Counted from the first letter of the stretch, positions 33,801 to 50,435 are shown. The stretch: DNA of 64,000 bases from Odiellus spinosus (GCA_963920705.1 OY987238.1:12580183-12644182), one strand, 5' to 3'. Made by a program: numbers and translations. Notes: generated by a model not told the origin, from the sequence alone.

Positions 33801-34616
33801 ACGACGAAAGCGCAAAGTGGAAGCAATCAAGCGGAATTAGAATCCAGGATACGTAATTTAACTGAAAGTTTAATTCAAAAGCAAACTGTTTTAGAGGCGT
33901 TAAGTACAGAGAAAAATTCTTTGGTTATGCAAATGGAAAGACTAGAAGTGAGTAAACTTTTATTTTCTTTTAATAAAAAATCGTGGCTTTCATCTAAAAA
34001 TCCCGCACCATTTTATGAATTACAGCAGAGAATGAAAGAAGCTCAACTATCGAGTAGTAAAGGCAATATGAGCGTTGGAATTTCGGTAGAAGGTATTCGA
34101 ACCATTTTAACGAGAATAATTTTAATATTTCAGTTTTAAAACTTTGGTTTTTGTCTTGAAGATACCAAAAATAGATTTCAAGGAGCCTATTTTACCGAAA
34201 ATGCTTTTGATGGTAGACTTACAAAGAGGGTCAAAAAAGCTTACGGGATTATTGATTCCCTAAGGTAATTTTAATTTACTAATGTGTAATTTGAGTTACT
34301 TATCAATAAATTCTTTAGCATTCGAACTGGATCATTTTTGCGAAGAAATCCAGCTTCCAGGGCTTTTCTTTTGGCATATATGGTAAATATACTATATTAT
34401 TTTAATTAGCGTTGACTGATTTACAGTAAAACCTCTGTATTACTGTATATAGTTTGATAGATTTCATATAACGTTTTTATTCAATATTTAGGTTAATAAA
34501 CTTGATACTTCTTTCTTTTCTCGCAGTTTTCGCTTCATATTTGGGTGTTAATCATCCTGTTAAGCTATCAACCGGAAATCCATAATAAAAACTACGATAC
34601 TGGTGTTCCTCTGTGA
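30841..34616 (+). CDS. GOLGA5: Golgin-84 (golgin subfamily A member 5), Golgi tether
   Basis: Tail-anchored coiled-coil tether of the cis-Golgi and intra-Golgi COPI vesicles. Exons: 30841-31040, 31098-31432, 31497-31737, 31814-31937, 32014-32110, 32169-32275, 32761-32964, 33048-33155, 33635-33733, 33798-33947, 34026-34092, 34162-34264, 34319-34382, 34527-34616; all phases agree, 662 residues. The start MSWFVDVAGKAEELLNRVD is the signature golgin-84 N-terminus, so the ATG at 30841 is preferred over 30817. A low-complexity region follows, then a long coiled coil (about 190-590) including LAYYRQKAQRLLQ and QKQTVLEALSTEKNSLV. At the end are VKKAYGIIDSLSIRTGSFLRRNPASRAF, one membrane anchor and a 15-residue lumenal tail. 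Exon 11 must run to 34092 (GAAG|GTATTC); an earlier GT at 34086 would throw exon 12 into a wrong, open frame. Introns 6 and 8 carry repeat elements. Confidence 0.95.
32395..32732. mobile_element. Foldback MITE family A, copy 4, in golgin-84 intron 6
   Basis: TTAGGCTTAACAAGAATTCA (about 32422) opposes GAATCCTTGTTAAGCCTACT (about 32578). The right end is GCATTCTCCCTTTAA with TTAA at 32729-32732, 28 bp before the exon 7 acceptor. Confidence 0.7.
33255..33560. repeat. TTAA-repeat relative in golgin-84 intron 8
   Basis: Begins TTTAAAGGAATAATGAAAAC and contains CTAAGCCTAAATGA and TTAGGCTTAGCTAGATC in inverted relation. The first ~140 bp resemble 52018-52165. A diverged family A-like element. Confidence 0.5.
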
Positions 34617-35671
34617 GGAATCATACTTTACGGCTACAAATCTTCGCAGGTAATTTAGATATTGGACAAAAAAAAAAGGGGCTTCAACTCTCTGATTGTA
34701 GGTAGTCGTTAAAGTATATTTTCTTGTCAATTTTGAGAATTTCGTTAGTTTTAATGGTGTTGTTAGACTTTAAACTCGTTTTTGTTGAAGTTTATAGAGT
34801 GGTTTTAAGTTTTACATTCCTGTAATGTCGAAGCTTGTGACTTAATGAGTGAAAATTCGACCGAAACTTAAAGAAACTCAACAGACAATAGCTTTAAGGA
34901 AAAAAGATGAAATGAAGAATACGACTAATTCACGAATCAAATATTAAGATTTTATTATCTAACGTAGTCTGAAAATAGGTTTAACGAGAATCTAAGGAGA
35001 GTTAGTCTTTGGTCAACCAAGTCTTGATCTTTGTTTGAAACTAGCGTTGCTCGATAGTTTAATTAATATAGATAAATTAACACCGTTGCCAATATTTTTG
35101 GCTTTGATGGAACTTAAAGTTTAAAGTTTTTGTTTGCAATAAGAGAGTCTGCGGAATTTCTTGAGTTAATGTTCCTGTTAGGTTTTAGCTTCCATAAAAC
35201 GAACAGCCGTGAAGTTCATGAAATGTAAAATAACTTAGCGGGCATTTGTTTTTACTTTTTAGGGGAAAAAAAAGCCACAAAAGTCTTTGAAACTTAAATT
35301 ATCTGAAATATAAGTAATATTATAAAAGAGGAAAGATATTTTTTTAAAGTGTTTTTTATTAGAATTATAATAATGGTATAAAAAATATAAATGGACCATT
35401 TTGTACATATTTAAAAACTACACTCCGTTATATATAAAAAACTGATGTGCTTAGATTATTAAAGATAAAAGATTAACTCTTGTCTTTACCCTAGCTTTAA
35501 AAAAATGCAAAGATTTTTGTTACATTCTCTAAAAATAAACTAATCCCTGAAAAAACTCTAGGATTACTACACTTAATCGTCATTATGATGAGATTTCTGG
35601 GTTTAGGACACACGCTTGTATATAAGAAATAATATGGAATGTATGAAATAAACGGTGATATTCACGGGGAT
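34617..35671. other. Convergent 3' region of golgin-84 and the LAPTM-like gene
   Basis: No further exon found. Candidate poly(A) signals are AATAAA on the plus strand at 35534-35539 and TTTATT (minus) at 35355-35360, so the two 3' UTRs may overlap. Confidence 0.45.
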
Positions 35672-36891
35672 TTAATAAGGGTAAAGAATGACAAAACTTG
35701 GTTCTTGTAGCTCTTTGATCACTTGGTAATGCGATATCACGCATAATAAGCAATATACCTACAAAAAATGATAATAAATTTAGTTTAACTTACAAGCAAT
35801 AGAAAAAATGCGTTAAAAATACTTAGAATTAGGACAAATTCACTTTTTCCATGAAAAATTACATTTTAGGAGTGGATTTTTTAAATTTTCTTTAAAGGGA
35901 GAATGCAACCTAACACGTGATCAATGTTATTGGAAGTCTCGAATTAACGATGGATCAATGCGAAGAAATTCAGGATCTCCATGAATCCAGCTAAGCCTAT
36001 TTTTGGGTAAGTTTTAAATTGATTTCTACTGTAATTTTTGTTTGCTTAATTTTTTTAAGGAATCGATAAAAACATCACTTAAGCTGCACTCTCCCTTTAA
36101 CAAGGTTTTACTTTTGTCAGATTTTGATTTAATTGGTCTAACTTTAAAGGTCTAAATTAACTTAATGAGACATTCTTTAGCAAAACACTTACGTGGATTC
36201 CATCCAGAGTCCAAATGATAACAGCAGCCAAAATTGAATAGAGCTGTTTATACAAAATATATTTTAACTATCTATTTGCATAAGTATATCGTAAAATTTG
36301 TAAATTACATTTCTATAATAACGGTATATTAGCCAAAGACCAAACACAATTGCCAGTAGTATTTCAAACGTGACAGCAATCATCCATGGCAAAAATAAGC
36401 CTCTGTTTTCCTGTTAAGAAAAAAGGAATTTAAAATTGACACTCCCATAGTTTTAAATTTAGTCCACTTTCATATGTACTTTTTGAACGCCAAGAGCCAA
36501 GAGGGCGGAAAAGGCAATGACCAACAAACTAAAAATAATACTAAAAACCACAGCCGCTAAGAGAGCTAGATGATGTATTAAAATTTAAAATTAGTTTTTG
36601 AACGAAAATTGAATAATAGATGATCATACCTCCTCGTTCTAATTCAAAGAATGGTGAGAAGAATTCGTCAGATTCACCGCCTCTAAGGACGAAAATTCCG
36701 TAGAAAATACATATGATATGTATAATCTTTAAAAAAAATATCAATGGTTTTAATTTTGTTAATCAGTTTAATAATTTGAGGGAACTTAGTGAATTTACCG
36801 CAGTGTACGATGCCGAATATAGGCAACCAAACTTTATTGTAGTCCACGAGTACACCATAAATGGTGTCCAACATTTTTGTAAGAAGGCCAT
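35672..36891 (-). CDS. Small four-pass membrane protein, LAPTM-like (arthropod DUF7027-type)
   Basis: Assembled from six short exons on the minus strand: 36799-36891, 36630-36726, 36480-36565, 36309-36410, 36193-36243, 35672-35758. All junctions are GT-AG and phases 0/1/0/0/0 agree, giving 171 residues. Four hydrophobic stretches are seen: around SASYTAIIHIICIFYGIF, AAVVFSIIFSLLVIAFSALL, PWMIAVTFEILLAIVFGLW, and IWTLDGIHVYCLLCVISHY. The short soluble tail ends FVILYPY. Such architecture is typical of lysosomal-associated transmembrane (LAPTM4-like) proteins that help sort transporters in late endosomes. The C-terminal SHYQVIKEL segment resembles insect DUF7027 proteins as I remember them. An alternative first frame (MLDTIYG...) was dropped because its splice phase does not match exon 2. 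Tail-to-tail with golgin-84 and head-to-head with TGS1. The gene structure is well supported; the function is inference. Confidence 0.75.
35892..36100. mobile_element. Foldback MITE family A, copy 5 (internally deleted), in LAPTM-like intron 5
   Basis: TTAA at 35892-35895 and 36097-36100. Ends AGGGAGAATGCAACCTAACA and GCTGCACTCTCCCT. About 200 bp, lacking most of the left arm. Confidence 0.8.
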
Positions 36892-37234
36892 TATTTAATT
36901 TCTTTGAAAAACTTACTTAAATTTAATTTAAATAATAATTAAAAACGTGAAAAATTATAGCATTCTTTCTCTTTCTAGATCATCCTCTCCACGCCCAATG
37001 TTGGCTTTCAAAAGTTCAAAGTTCGTTTGTAGTAGCATTAAAATTCAAAATACTACCGTAATGGTAGCATTTCTCCGTGTGTTATTGGCTGATATTCAAG
37101 AATGCTAGCAGGATGTAGGGGTAAACTCTAAAACAGCAGCGTTCGTTGATGAAGCAGACGGCTTAAACATTTTTCAATCGTTGAAACTTGAAAGGATCGT
37201 TCCAGACTTCCAGTTTGAATATTTAACTTCAATA
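36892..37234. promoter_or_regulatory. Presumed bidirectional promoter, LAPTM-like / TGS1
   Basis: 343 bp between two divergent start codons. No TATA box is evident. The reading frame of TGS1 stays open upstream to 37109 without an ATG, so part of this interval may be 5' UTR or an additional in-frame exon piece. Confidence 0.5.
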
Positions 37235-40241
<3,007 letters not shown>

Positions 40242-40434
40242 AAGTTTGTAAGTTTACAAAAATATTAAAAGACCGAAAGGTTTTTTTTAAAACAAATTTA
40301 TTAAAGTAGAAATTAATCTAGAAGCGCACAAAATTACGTAAAATAGTTACAAAAAAAGCTCTAAAGAGAAATACGAATGATTATTATAATAATTTTAAAG
40401 AAAAGTTTTGGAATAACATTTCAATAATTTAATT
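40242..40434. terminator. Shared 193-bp convergent 3' region, TGS1 / myosin light chain
   Basis: The myosin light chain poly(A) signal (TTTATT on this strand, 40297-40302) lies only 56 bp past the TGS1 stop, so the two transcripts probably overlap or nearly abut at their 3' ends. Confidence 0.55.
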
Positions 40435-42475
<2,041 letters not shown>

Positions 42476-45400
42476 ATGTATTATTCTCGTCATGATACGG
42501 TTTTGTATTTTGGATTATTGTTTTCATTGTATACGCGTTGGAGTACTTCCATATATTCATACTCAGGTAAACAAAGACCATTCAATCCTGTTTTATATGG
42601 GATTGTTTGTTAAGCTTTGGCGATGGTTAAAAGCCTTGCTGAATCATGTTAATCAGTGATGTTGACTGATCACTGATGATCTGATCCAATAAATACTATT
42701 GACACACAAACATATACCAAAAACTATAGAAATCTGCAATATAGTTAACTGATGATGTTATTTTCTGTCGTTTAGGTGCTGGCAAACCACCATTATACGG
42801 CGATTATGAAGCTCAACGACACTGGATGGAAATAACTGTAAATCTTCCAGAGGAGGAATGGTATAAGAACAGTACCCTTAATGACCTCCAATATTGGGGT
42901 CTGGACTACCCTCCTTTAACGGCATATCATAGTTTACTATGCGGATATGTGTAAGGAACTTGGTTTCCTTTTTATCAAAATTTTTTAGATAATTTAGGCC
43001 TGTTTTCGGGGGAGCTACTATCATTGGTAAAATTGTCTCGAAGGGTTCCTTCTTGATACTGGGGATCTCTCTTATCCTATTGTCAAAGCTTAGATGATAA
43101 AAAAAAAAATGGTTGCCAAAAACAAACATACTCATGTTTGTTTTTGGTAACCATGACTGATCTCTAGAGAAATTAAAAACCCTGCAAACAAGCCTGAATC
43201 ATCTATAAGGCAATTATAATATATGAAAAGTAACTAAATATTGTCACCTCTTGACTCACCAGCGCACAATGGTTTGACAAAGATTGGGTAACTTTAGGAA
43301 AGTCCCGTGGTTACGAGAGCGAAGACCACAAACTTTTCATGAGATCAACCGGTGTGTAATTTATTAAAAGTCCTGTTAAATTAATTACCTTTCTTAAATT
43401 ATCCTTCAAACCCACAGTTTTGGCTGCTGATGTATCTATCTTCTATACTGCCGTGATTATTTTCTGGAGCATCGTCTCTAAGCCATTTAAAGCTAGAAAC
43501 AAAGCCATAGCTACGACATTGACCCTCTTATACCCTGGATTAATTTTAATTGATCACGGCCACTTTCAATACAACTGCGTCAGTTTAGGACTTCTATTAT
43601 GGGCTGTAACTTTCATCTACTTGGAACTAGATTTGATTGCCTCCTTCAGTTTTATTTTGGCGTTGAATTATAAACAAATGGAGCTCTATCATGCTATACC
43701 ATTTTTTGCGTATTTGTTTGGGATTTGCATAAAAATTGGACCAGCTGATGGGTAATTAAATAACAGCGTAAAATCAAATACAGTAAAACATCGTTATAAC
43801 GAAAATCTGGGGGGGAAAAGAACCCATTTCACTTTACATACTTGGCTTTGCCAGTCAAGTTCACTGGTTATAACGGAAATGGTATCTTCTAATCAAAGTT
43901 CGCCCACTAAAAAGAGGCCTAAAATTTTCATCTGCCTAAAAAATAGGAGACAAAGCATAATATTTCATAATAACGAGGTTTTACTGTAATTTCATGTATG
44001 AAAACTATAATTAAATGTAATGTTTTAGCATAAGAAAGTTTATATCTTTGGGGTTTGTGGTCGTCGCTACTTTCGCCGTTTGCTGGATACCATTTATTAT
44101 GGATAAGGAAACGCCTTTCTTGGTGCTCAAAAGGCTTTTTCCCGTAGCCAGGGGACTTTACGAAGTATGAACCTTGACCTAGATTAATTTTGTTTATTGT
44201 TTGATCTTTATTGAGTACTTGTTTTATCCTTACCGAGTGTTTGTTCTATCCTTACTTATACCAAGTATTTGTTTGATCATTACAGAGTATTTGTTTGATT
44301 TTTATTGATTATTCGTTTAATCGTTTTTACCGAGTATTTGTTTGATCTATACTGAGTACTCGTTTTATCTTTGTTAAATACTCGTTCTATCATTACCGAG
44401 CACTCGTATCCTGCCTTCCTATTCTTACAGAGTATTCATCTTTTTTGCAGGATAAAGTTGCCAATTTTTGGTGCGCATTATCAGTTGTTGTGAAACTGAG
44501 AAATATTTTCTCCAACGACTCTTTGGTGTTGATTAGCGCGGGTTCTACATTACTAGCTTGTTTACCATCGGCATTTCATCTTTTCAAGAAGCCAAATTTC
44601 TCCTCGTTCAGATATTCACTGGTCAGTATATTAACTTTACGCATAATGTTCTAAACTTAATCTAAATTTATTTTTTTAATCGACAGATTAATTGCTCATT
44701 GGCATTTTTCTTGTTTTCGTATCAAGTTCATGAGAAAAGCATACTGATAGTGGCAATGTAAGTAGTCAAAATTAATCTTTTAAGGGTTATTAAACTTGTT
44801 TTTGTTAGAATCCGTGACAGAAACATCTGCTAAGCTATTATCTTAATGTAATTTTTGTGTGGTGATAATTTAACAGATGACAATGTTTTGTCACGAATTT
44901 TCTTATTTGATTAATCTTTAATGAGTTATCGTTCTATCCAGACTGAGTACTCGTTCTATCCAGATTGAGTACTCGTTCTATCCAGACTGAGTACTCGTTC
45001 TAACCAGACTGAGTACTCATTCTATCCTTACTGAGTGCAATTCTAACGAGTATATTTTTCTTTTTATTTTCTTTAATTAGCCCCTTTTTGCTGCTCTTGG
45101 ACGAACATCCAGTTTTAACAACGTGGTTTTCCATCATCTCCGTGTTCAGCATGCAACCGTTACTCATTAAAGATGGCCTTCACGTCCCTTACTTCGCCTT
45201 AAGCGTCATATTTGGGGCCGCCGCAATTCAGGCTTATAGTGATTCCTGGGATCGTCTCAAGGTTGAATCTCTTCGCGTGAAGTTTATGGTAAGCTAGTTT
45301 CTCATTTCATTTTTGCATGCTCATTTGGTGTGACACATTACTTGATTGAGCATTTGGCTCTGGCACGACGCACCTATGGTTCTTTTGCCTCTTAAACCAT

Positions 45401-47372
45401 TGGTTTTTACTTGCGTTATTCATCTCATTTGATTTGGGTTTATTCAAATGATATACAAGAATAATATTGTGTTCGGGCGCGTCTATAGTTTATTGTACTC
45501 ACGAGCCACTAGTTTATAATACTCGTGAGGCTGTAAATATTTCTACTCGTAAGTCTAATAGTACCACACTCCTGTAGTGTTTTGTACTCAAAAGTCTAAC
45601 TCATGACCTACTAATTTATAATACTCACCTGTAATTTATTGTACTCGGGCGCCTATACAATATTGCATTCCCAAGTCTAGTTGTGTGCTGGTCTATAGTT
45701 TATTGTACCCCCCCCCCCCCCTCCCCAATAGTTTTTGTACTCGTGAGCCTATAGTTTATAATACTTGGGAGCCTATACTTTATAGTACTCGCGCTTCTAA
45801 TGTTTTGTACTTGCGCGCGCCTATTTTTGATACTCGCGATTCTCTAGTTTATAATATTCGCTTGTCTGTAATTTATTGTACTCCCAAGTCTAGTTTGACA
45901 TTTTATTATACTTCCAAACCTCGTGCGGAGATAGTTTATTGTACTCGTGCCGTGATAGTTTTCTGTACTCGTGCGGTGATAGTTTTCTGTACTCGTGCGG
46001 TGATAGTTTATCGTACTCGCGCGTTGATAGTTTATTGCATTCGTTCTCTGATAATCAGCGCACAAACTTCTGGATCATTCCTCTCTACGGTTTATTGTAC
46101 TCGCGCATCGCGCGTTCAGTGTAATCCATTCAAAAACCTCTTGTAAGTTTTGTTTTGTTTGAGTACTTACGGAATTGGTCATTTTACTCACATTCCTACA
46201 GTTTATTTGACTTCCAAGTCAACGGCTAAGTTTGCTCAAGTTCATACGGCATATTTTTCATATCACGAATGCTTTTCAACATTTGGTTTCATTGTTTGTT
46301 TATTGCACTTCATTTTATTGGTATCCACATCCCAATCATAATAATAGTCCGCATCGTAATTCTGGTTGTTTGTTTCACTTATTAAATTAGGCACGTAACC
46401 TATGATTTGATTCGGTTCTTGTCAAATTAATCCCGCGCCAAGCTCGCGAATTTAATCTGTAGAAATTGAAAAAAAATCCTGATGCTGTTGTTACATACGC
46501 GTGACGTCAGTTTTACATCTCATTTCAATGTGCTAACGAATTAAATTAGATATCATAATGAAAATTCTAATTTGAAATTCACAAAATAGATGAAATGAAT
46601 TAACCTGAATTCAACAAAAGAGAACCAAAATTGAAAATTTCTCCACTTTTGTTGAATTTAGGTGGTTTCATTTCGGTCTGTTTGGTAAATTCTGTTGGAA
46701 ATTTCAAATTTAGACCAAATTAAGTGATTTTCATCATCTGGAAAGCCAATTTCTTTCATTAATCTATGCGAGGATAATTAAATAAAAAGTAAAACTGACG
46801 TCACGTGTATGTAAAAACAGCCCCATGATTTTTGTTTCAGTTTCCGCAGATTAAATTCACAAGCTTGACGCAAGATCAATATGAGAAAGCCCAAAAAGAC
46901 TCAGGTTTATGCGTGTCTACTTTAAGCTATACTTTAGTTATTAGTATCCCGCTTCACTTGCGGTGTTTGTAGTATCCTAATTTTTGACACTGAGCTTCTC
47001 CATACTTGTATCGTTAATTGGTTTGCCTGGTATACGCAATTTTGTTCATTTCCTCACCATGGTTCCTCTAAGTTTCTTTCAACCCCTTTAACACGGTGGT
47101 GTTTAGTGTTAGCTTCATCCGTATTTATCATCCCATCACGAGTGAGATTTAAAATTTTATTTGTTACGTAGATGGCTGGTTCGTTCCTTGGAGTTGTGGC
47201 CTTGAGCCTGGTTCCCTTGGTTTTTGAGAAACCAGCTCGTTATCCGGATATCTTTACCGTTTTGAATGCTGTTTTCAGCTGTCTCCATTTTGTGATATTC
47301 TTTCTCTACTGCAACTGGTTACAGTTGTTCCGATCTGGAAAAAGTTACCCCTCGATCAAAAAGATAAATTGA
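42476..47372 (+). CDS. ALG6: ALG6, dolichyl-P-Glc:Man9GlcNAc2-PP-dolichol alpha-1,3-glucosyltransferase
   Basis: Adds the first glucose to the lipid-linked N-glycan precursor on the lumenal face of the ER. Exons: 42476-42566, 42776-42950, 43263-43351, 43418-43751, 44029-44164, 44451-44621, 44687-44757, 45081-45288, 47172-47372; phases agree, 491 residues (family about 500). A multi-pass membrane protein with family motifs: [13 protein letters not shown] (catalytic first loop, Asp-Glu pair), [59 protein letters not shown], and a hydrophobic C-terminus. Introns 4, 5, 7 and 8 contain repeats. Intron 8 is 1.9 kb and mainly minisatellite. A poly(A) signal lies at 47463-47468. Head-to-head with the myosin light chain gene. 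Confidence 0.95.
43106..43153. repeat. Perfect-looking hairpin in ALG6 intron 2
   Basis: TGGTTGCCAAAAACAAACAT, loop ACTC, then the complementary arm with one mismatch. Stable enough to fold in the nascent RNA; no known class. Confidence 0.7.
43779..43988. mobile_element. Mariner/pogo-type MITE in ALG6 intron 4
   Basis: TA (43779-43780 and 43987-43988) flanks CAGTAAAACATCGTTATAAC and AATAACGAGGTTTTACTG, the CAGTaaAACctCGTTATAACG inverted ends typical of Tigger/pogo-like MITEs. 206 bp, non-coding, in intron 43752-44028. Confidence 0.8.
44180..44440. repeat. Minisatellite GAGTATTTGTTTGATC in ALG6 intron 5
   Basis: About 10 imperfect 22-bp units (TATTGAGTACTTGTTTTATC, TTACCGAGTATTTGTTTGAT) filling most of the intron. 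Confidence 0.8.
44925..45048. repeat. Minisatellite GAGTACTCGTTCTATCC in ALG6 intron 7
   Basis: Five to six 22-bp units (GAGTACTCGTTCTATCCAGA) nearly perfect. Same unit as intron 5 but more uniform. Confidence 0.85.
45470..46140. repeat. Long minisatellite in ALG6 intron 8
   Basis: About 670 bp of 15-26 bp units around TAGTTTATTGTACTCGTG, with a C-tract at 45709-45721. A 153-codon frame across it (45685-46146) is repeat-derived. The GTACTCG word links it to the intron 5 and 7 arrays. Confidence 0.8.
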
Positions 47373-47619
47373 TCGTAAGCGGACTTTTTTTTTTTTTTTG
47401 GGTGTTTTGATTTTAATTTTGTTGTGCCAACCTAGTCTTCCTGAACCATTTTTCCATTTTATAATAAAGATTAAGAAACTTCTTTCTCTATTTTACTTTC
47501 AATCTTTTGAGGCCTAAAATAAAACTAGTAACAAAAGTCGTGGGTTAGGATGGATAAAAATATTCTTTATAAATATCGCCACCTTCTTCCCTAAACATTA
47601 TTAGCAAAGACATCGAATC

Positions 47620-48590
47620 AGCTTTAGGAATGACCCCTAAACATGATGATTTGATGAGTAATTATCCCTAAAAATCTTTAGTAATAACCCCTGAAAAACT
47701 TAATGAGCCTTAAGGAGTAAAAAGGTCTGGCCCAAGGAGGAATGTTCAGATTCACATTCCTGACACTACGTCTAACAAATATTCTCAAAAATCAGTGTAA
47801 GGCACGTTGAGAAACAAGGCGTCGCCCGCGTTAGCAGATGATTTTTGGTTTTGGTTTAGACTCCCTTTAAAAAACTCTAGGAATAACCCTTAAATATCTT
47901 AAGGAATAACCCTTAAATATCTTAAGGAATAACTCTTAACAACTTTAGGAATGACCCCGAAACAACTTTAGGAATGACCCCGAAACATCTTTAGGAATTA
48001 TCAATAAACAACTTTAGTAATGACCCCGAAACAACTTTAGGAATTACCAATAAACAGCTTTAGTAATGACCCCTAAACAACTTTAGGAATTATCAATAAA
48101 CAGCTTTAGCAATGACCACTAAACAATTTTAGGAATGTACCCCTTTCCAACTTTAAGAATGACCTCTAAACAACTTTAAAAATGACCCATAAAGGCCCTA
48201 TATGTAATAAAATTAGTCCTTTTAAAATGCTGTTCCCTTATGCATTTAACCTAGCTTTGACTGTGCTCTTTGTTATGGTCAACGTCGTCTGTTAAGCTAG
48301 AAAGGAAGGCGACTTTAAAGGGGCTTTAAAAAGCGCAGATAGTCCCTTTAAACAACTTTAGGAATGACCCATAAACAACTTCAAGAATGACCTAAACAAC
48401 TTTAGGAATGACCCATAAACAACTTTAAGAATGACCTAAAGAACTTTAGCTTTGACCCCTAAACAACTTTATAAATGACCCATAAACAACTTTATAAATG
48501 ACCCATAAACATCCTTAAGAATGACCCCTAAACATCATTAACGATGACCCCTAAACAACTTTAGAAAATACTCCTAAAAAACAACATAAC
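47620..48590. repeat. 23-bp minisatellite (CAACTTTAGGAATGACCCCTAAA)
   Basis: Dozens of units of CTTTAGGAATGACCCCTAAA with small changes, at first irregular and near-perfect from 47870. It is split at 48190-48350 by a family F MITE. Confidence 0.9.
48190..48350. mobile_element. MITE family F, copy 3, inserted in the 23-bp minisatellite
   Basis: Ends AAAGGCCCTATATG and GCAGATAGTCCCTTT. Core GGTCAACGTCGTCTGTTAAG. Minisatellite units continue on both sides. Confidence 0.75.
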
Positions 48591-48599
48591 CACCTAAAA

Positions 48600-49430
48600 T
48601 TAAGAACGTGTACTGTGTTAATTAACAGAAGAATTAATTTTATATTTTCATTTCACTGTCACTTTAAAAAAAATGAGTAAATAGAGGAATAAAAAATCTA
48701 GACAACGGGTACATTTCTTTCGTGACAAATCCGAATCTTATTTCGAAAAATGTTCTTCGTAAGAGCATCTGTTTTCCTCGCTAATGGAAGCCCAAAACGT
48801 CTTCCCTTGCCAGCCACTCAGTCACTCATTCTTATTTCTTTTTTGGCTATACTATATCCAGTCGCCCGGGAAATGTCCGCCATTTATTTATTTTAGCTAA
48901 AGCGAAGCCCAGAGACTCTTGAACGAGCAAACACTCTTTCTTTGCTTAACGTTTCTCGCCCATTATTATAACTTTGCTAAAAATTCTTCCTTTGTCTTTT
49001 AAAATCAATAATCTCTTAAGAAAAACCTGGCTATTAGCGCCAGTAAAATAAGTTAAAGTAAAAAAAATCCAACACTTTCTTGGCAATACGTGCGAAATTA
49101 CTGTTACGCAATCCATTACCTTTAAATTAAAATATAGATATATTTCAGGGGGTAGTAAAGCTTTGCGTTTATGAAAACTCAATCTAATCGATTGTAGGAT
49201 TATTTATCTATGAACTGATGAAGATAGGTCCACATTTTTAAAAACAATTAAGCTATAAAATACGCAGGAAGGGTTCCAATTTTAGAATATTGTAAAGAAC
49301 ACGCATTTTACCCAACCTTTTCCAATTTTTAAAGCGGTTAATGTTTTTGAAATATAAAAAATATATTAATATATTTGAGGTTTATTTTGGTGGTAAAATA
49401 AGAAAAATTTTCATGAGAAAATGATTAAAA
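48600..49430. other. Gene-free stretch
   Basis: No supported gene or repeat. Confidence 0.35.
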
Positions 49431-49868
49431 TCGGGTGACCACTTTTCCTATATTTCCTATATTTTCACCTCCTTCCTATTTTCTCCTATAATTTAATGTC
49501 AATTACTATAATCTCCTATATTTCTACTCAAAATCTCTAGTTAAGTTCTAAATCATACTGTCAGCTGTGGCTGTATAAGATTATTTTAGCTTAACTGTAC
49601 ATTTTCCAATTAAAATAGTCTGTAAAATTCCATACTATTTAAGCAATTGGATCATATTAATACCATGTTTAAACCGGTGGCGAGAGTCGTGACGCGATAA
49701 TAAATACGCTTCCTACTTTTAATTAATTATTTTCCTATTTTATCATATTTTACACTTATTTCTTCCTATTTTATCCTTTATTTTACATAAAATTCTTCCT
49801 ATATTTTCCTATATTTCGCAAAGAAATTTCCTATATAGGATTTTCAAATTTTCAGTGGTCCCCCTGTT
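49431..49868. mobile_element. GGGTGACCACTTTTCC element, copy 1
   Basis: Starts GGGTGACCACTTTTCCTATA and ends TTTCAGTGGTCCCCCTG, worn inverted ends. The body is made of TTCCTATATT words. About 90% alike by eye to copy 2 at 50436-50894. Confidence 0.75.
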
Positions 49869-50339
49869 AAAATAGTCATCTAATTTTTCTTCCGATTTAT
49901 AAAGCTACTATTATTTTATTCTAGAACGAAAACTAAATTTATAAATATAATTTTCTCCCAAAATTCCTTTATTAAGATAGGATTCTTCCATGGTTCCTCT
50001 TTACTTATCGCTTGTCGTTTCTCTTTCTAAATTATGCAAAATATCTCATTTCTCACTGAGAAAAGAAAACGATTTCTCTTCTCTCGAGTATCAATCCTGT
50101 ATAGCTGAAACTTGATAGTTTTTTGATTGAGTGTCTATCCGATGCGCATCCTTGATAGTATGCATATATTTATATATAATATAAGCAAGAGTGTATGAAA
50201 ACCCTTCCTAAGAGTATCGATCTCAGGGAGAGAGAGAAAGAAATTATTTTTAAACTTTTTGGGGCAAGCATCTCCAGCTCCCCCAATTCGTCTGCGGACG
50301 ATTAACAGAGGCGCGCATGGTGACCAGGCTTTCTCGCTA

Positions 50340-50435
50340 TCTTAATATTTGTTTTGTAAACTTTTCACTAATGGATTTGGTCTATTTAAACGATAAGGAA
50401 TCGATAAAAAATAACTTGTTAGGTTTCATTCTCCC
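50340..50435. mobile_element. Family A MITE fragment hosting a later insertion
   Basis: Carries TAATATTTGTTTTGTAAAC, TCTATTTAAACGATAAGGAA and TTCATTCTCCC, the right arm of family A, interrupted at CTCCC by the next element. The missing TTTAA resumes at 50900. Confidence 0.75.

Noticed and set aside
34086..34092. Earlier golgin-84 exon 11 donor at 34086
   Set aside because: It keeps a frame open in the next exon but loses the conserved RVKKAYGIIDSLS sequence.
34423..34455. TACAGTAAAACCTCTGTATTACTGTA in golgin-84 intron 13 as a mariner MITE
   Set aside because: Only about 22 bp between the TA pair; too short to call an element, perhaps a remnant.
36683..36874. MLDTIYGVLVDYNKVW frame as the start of the LAPTM-like gene
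   Set aside because: Its donor phase does not match exon 2; the overlapping frame from 36891 does.
45685..46146. 153-codon frame on the plus strand
   Set aside because: Made wholly of the ALG6 intron 8 minisatellite; repeated YCTRA-like peptide, no splice or family support.
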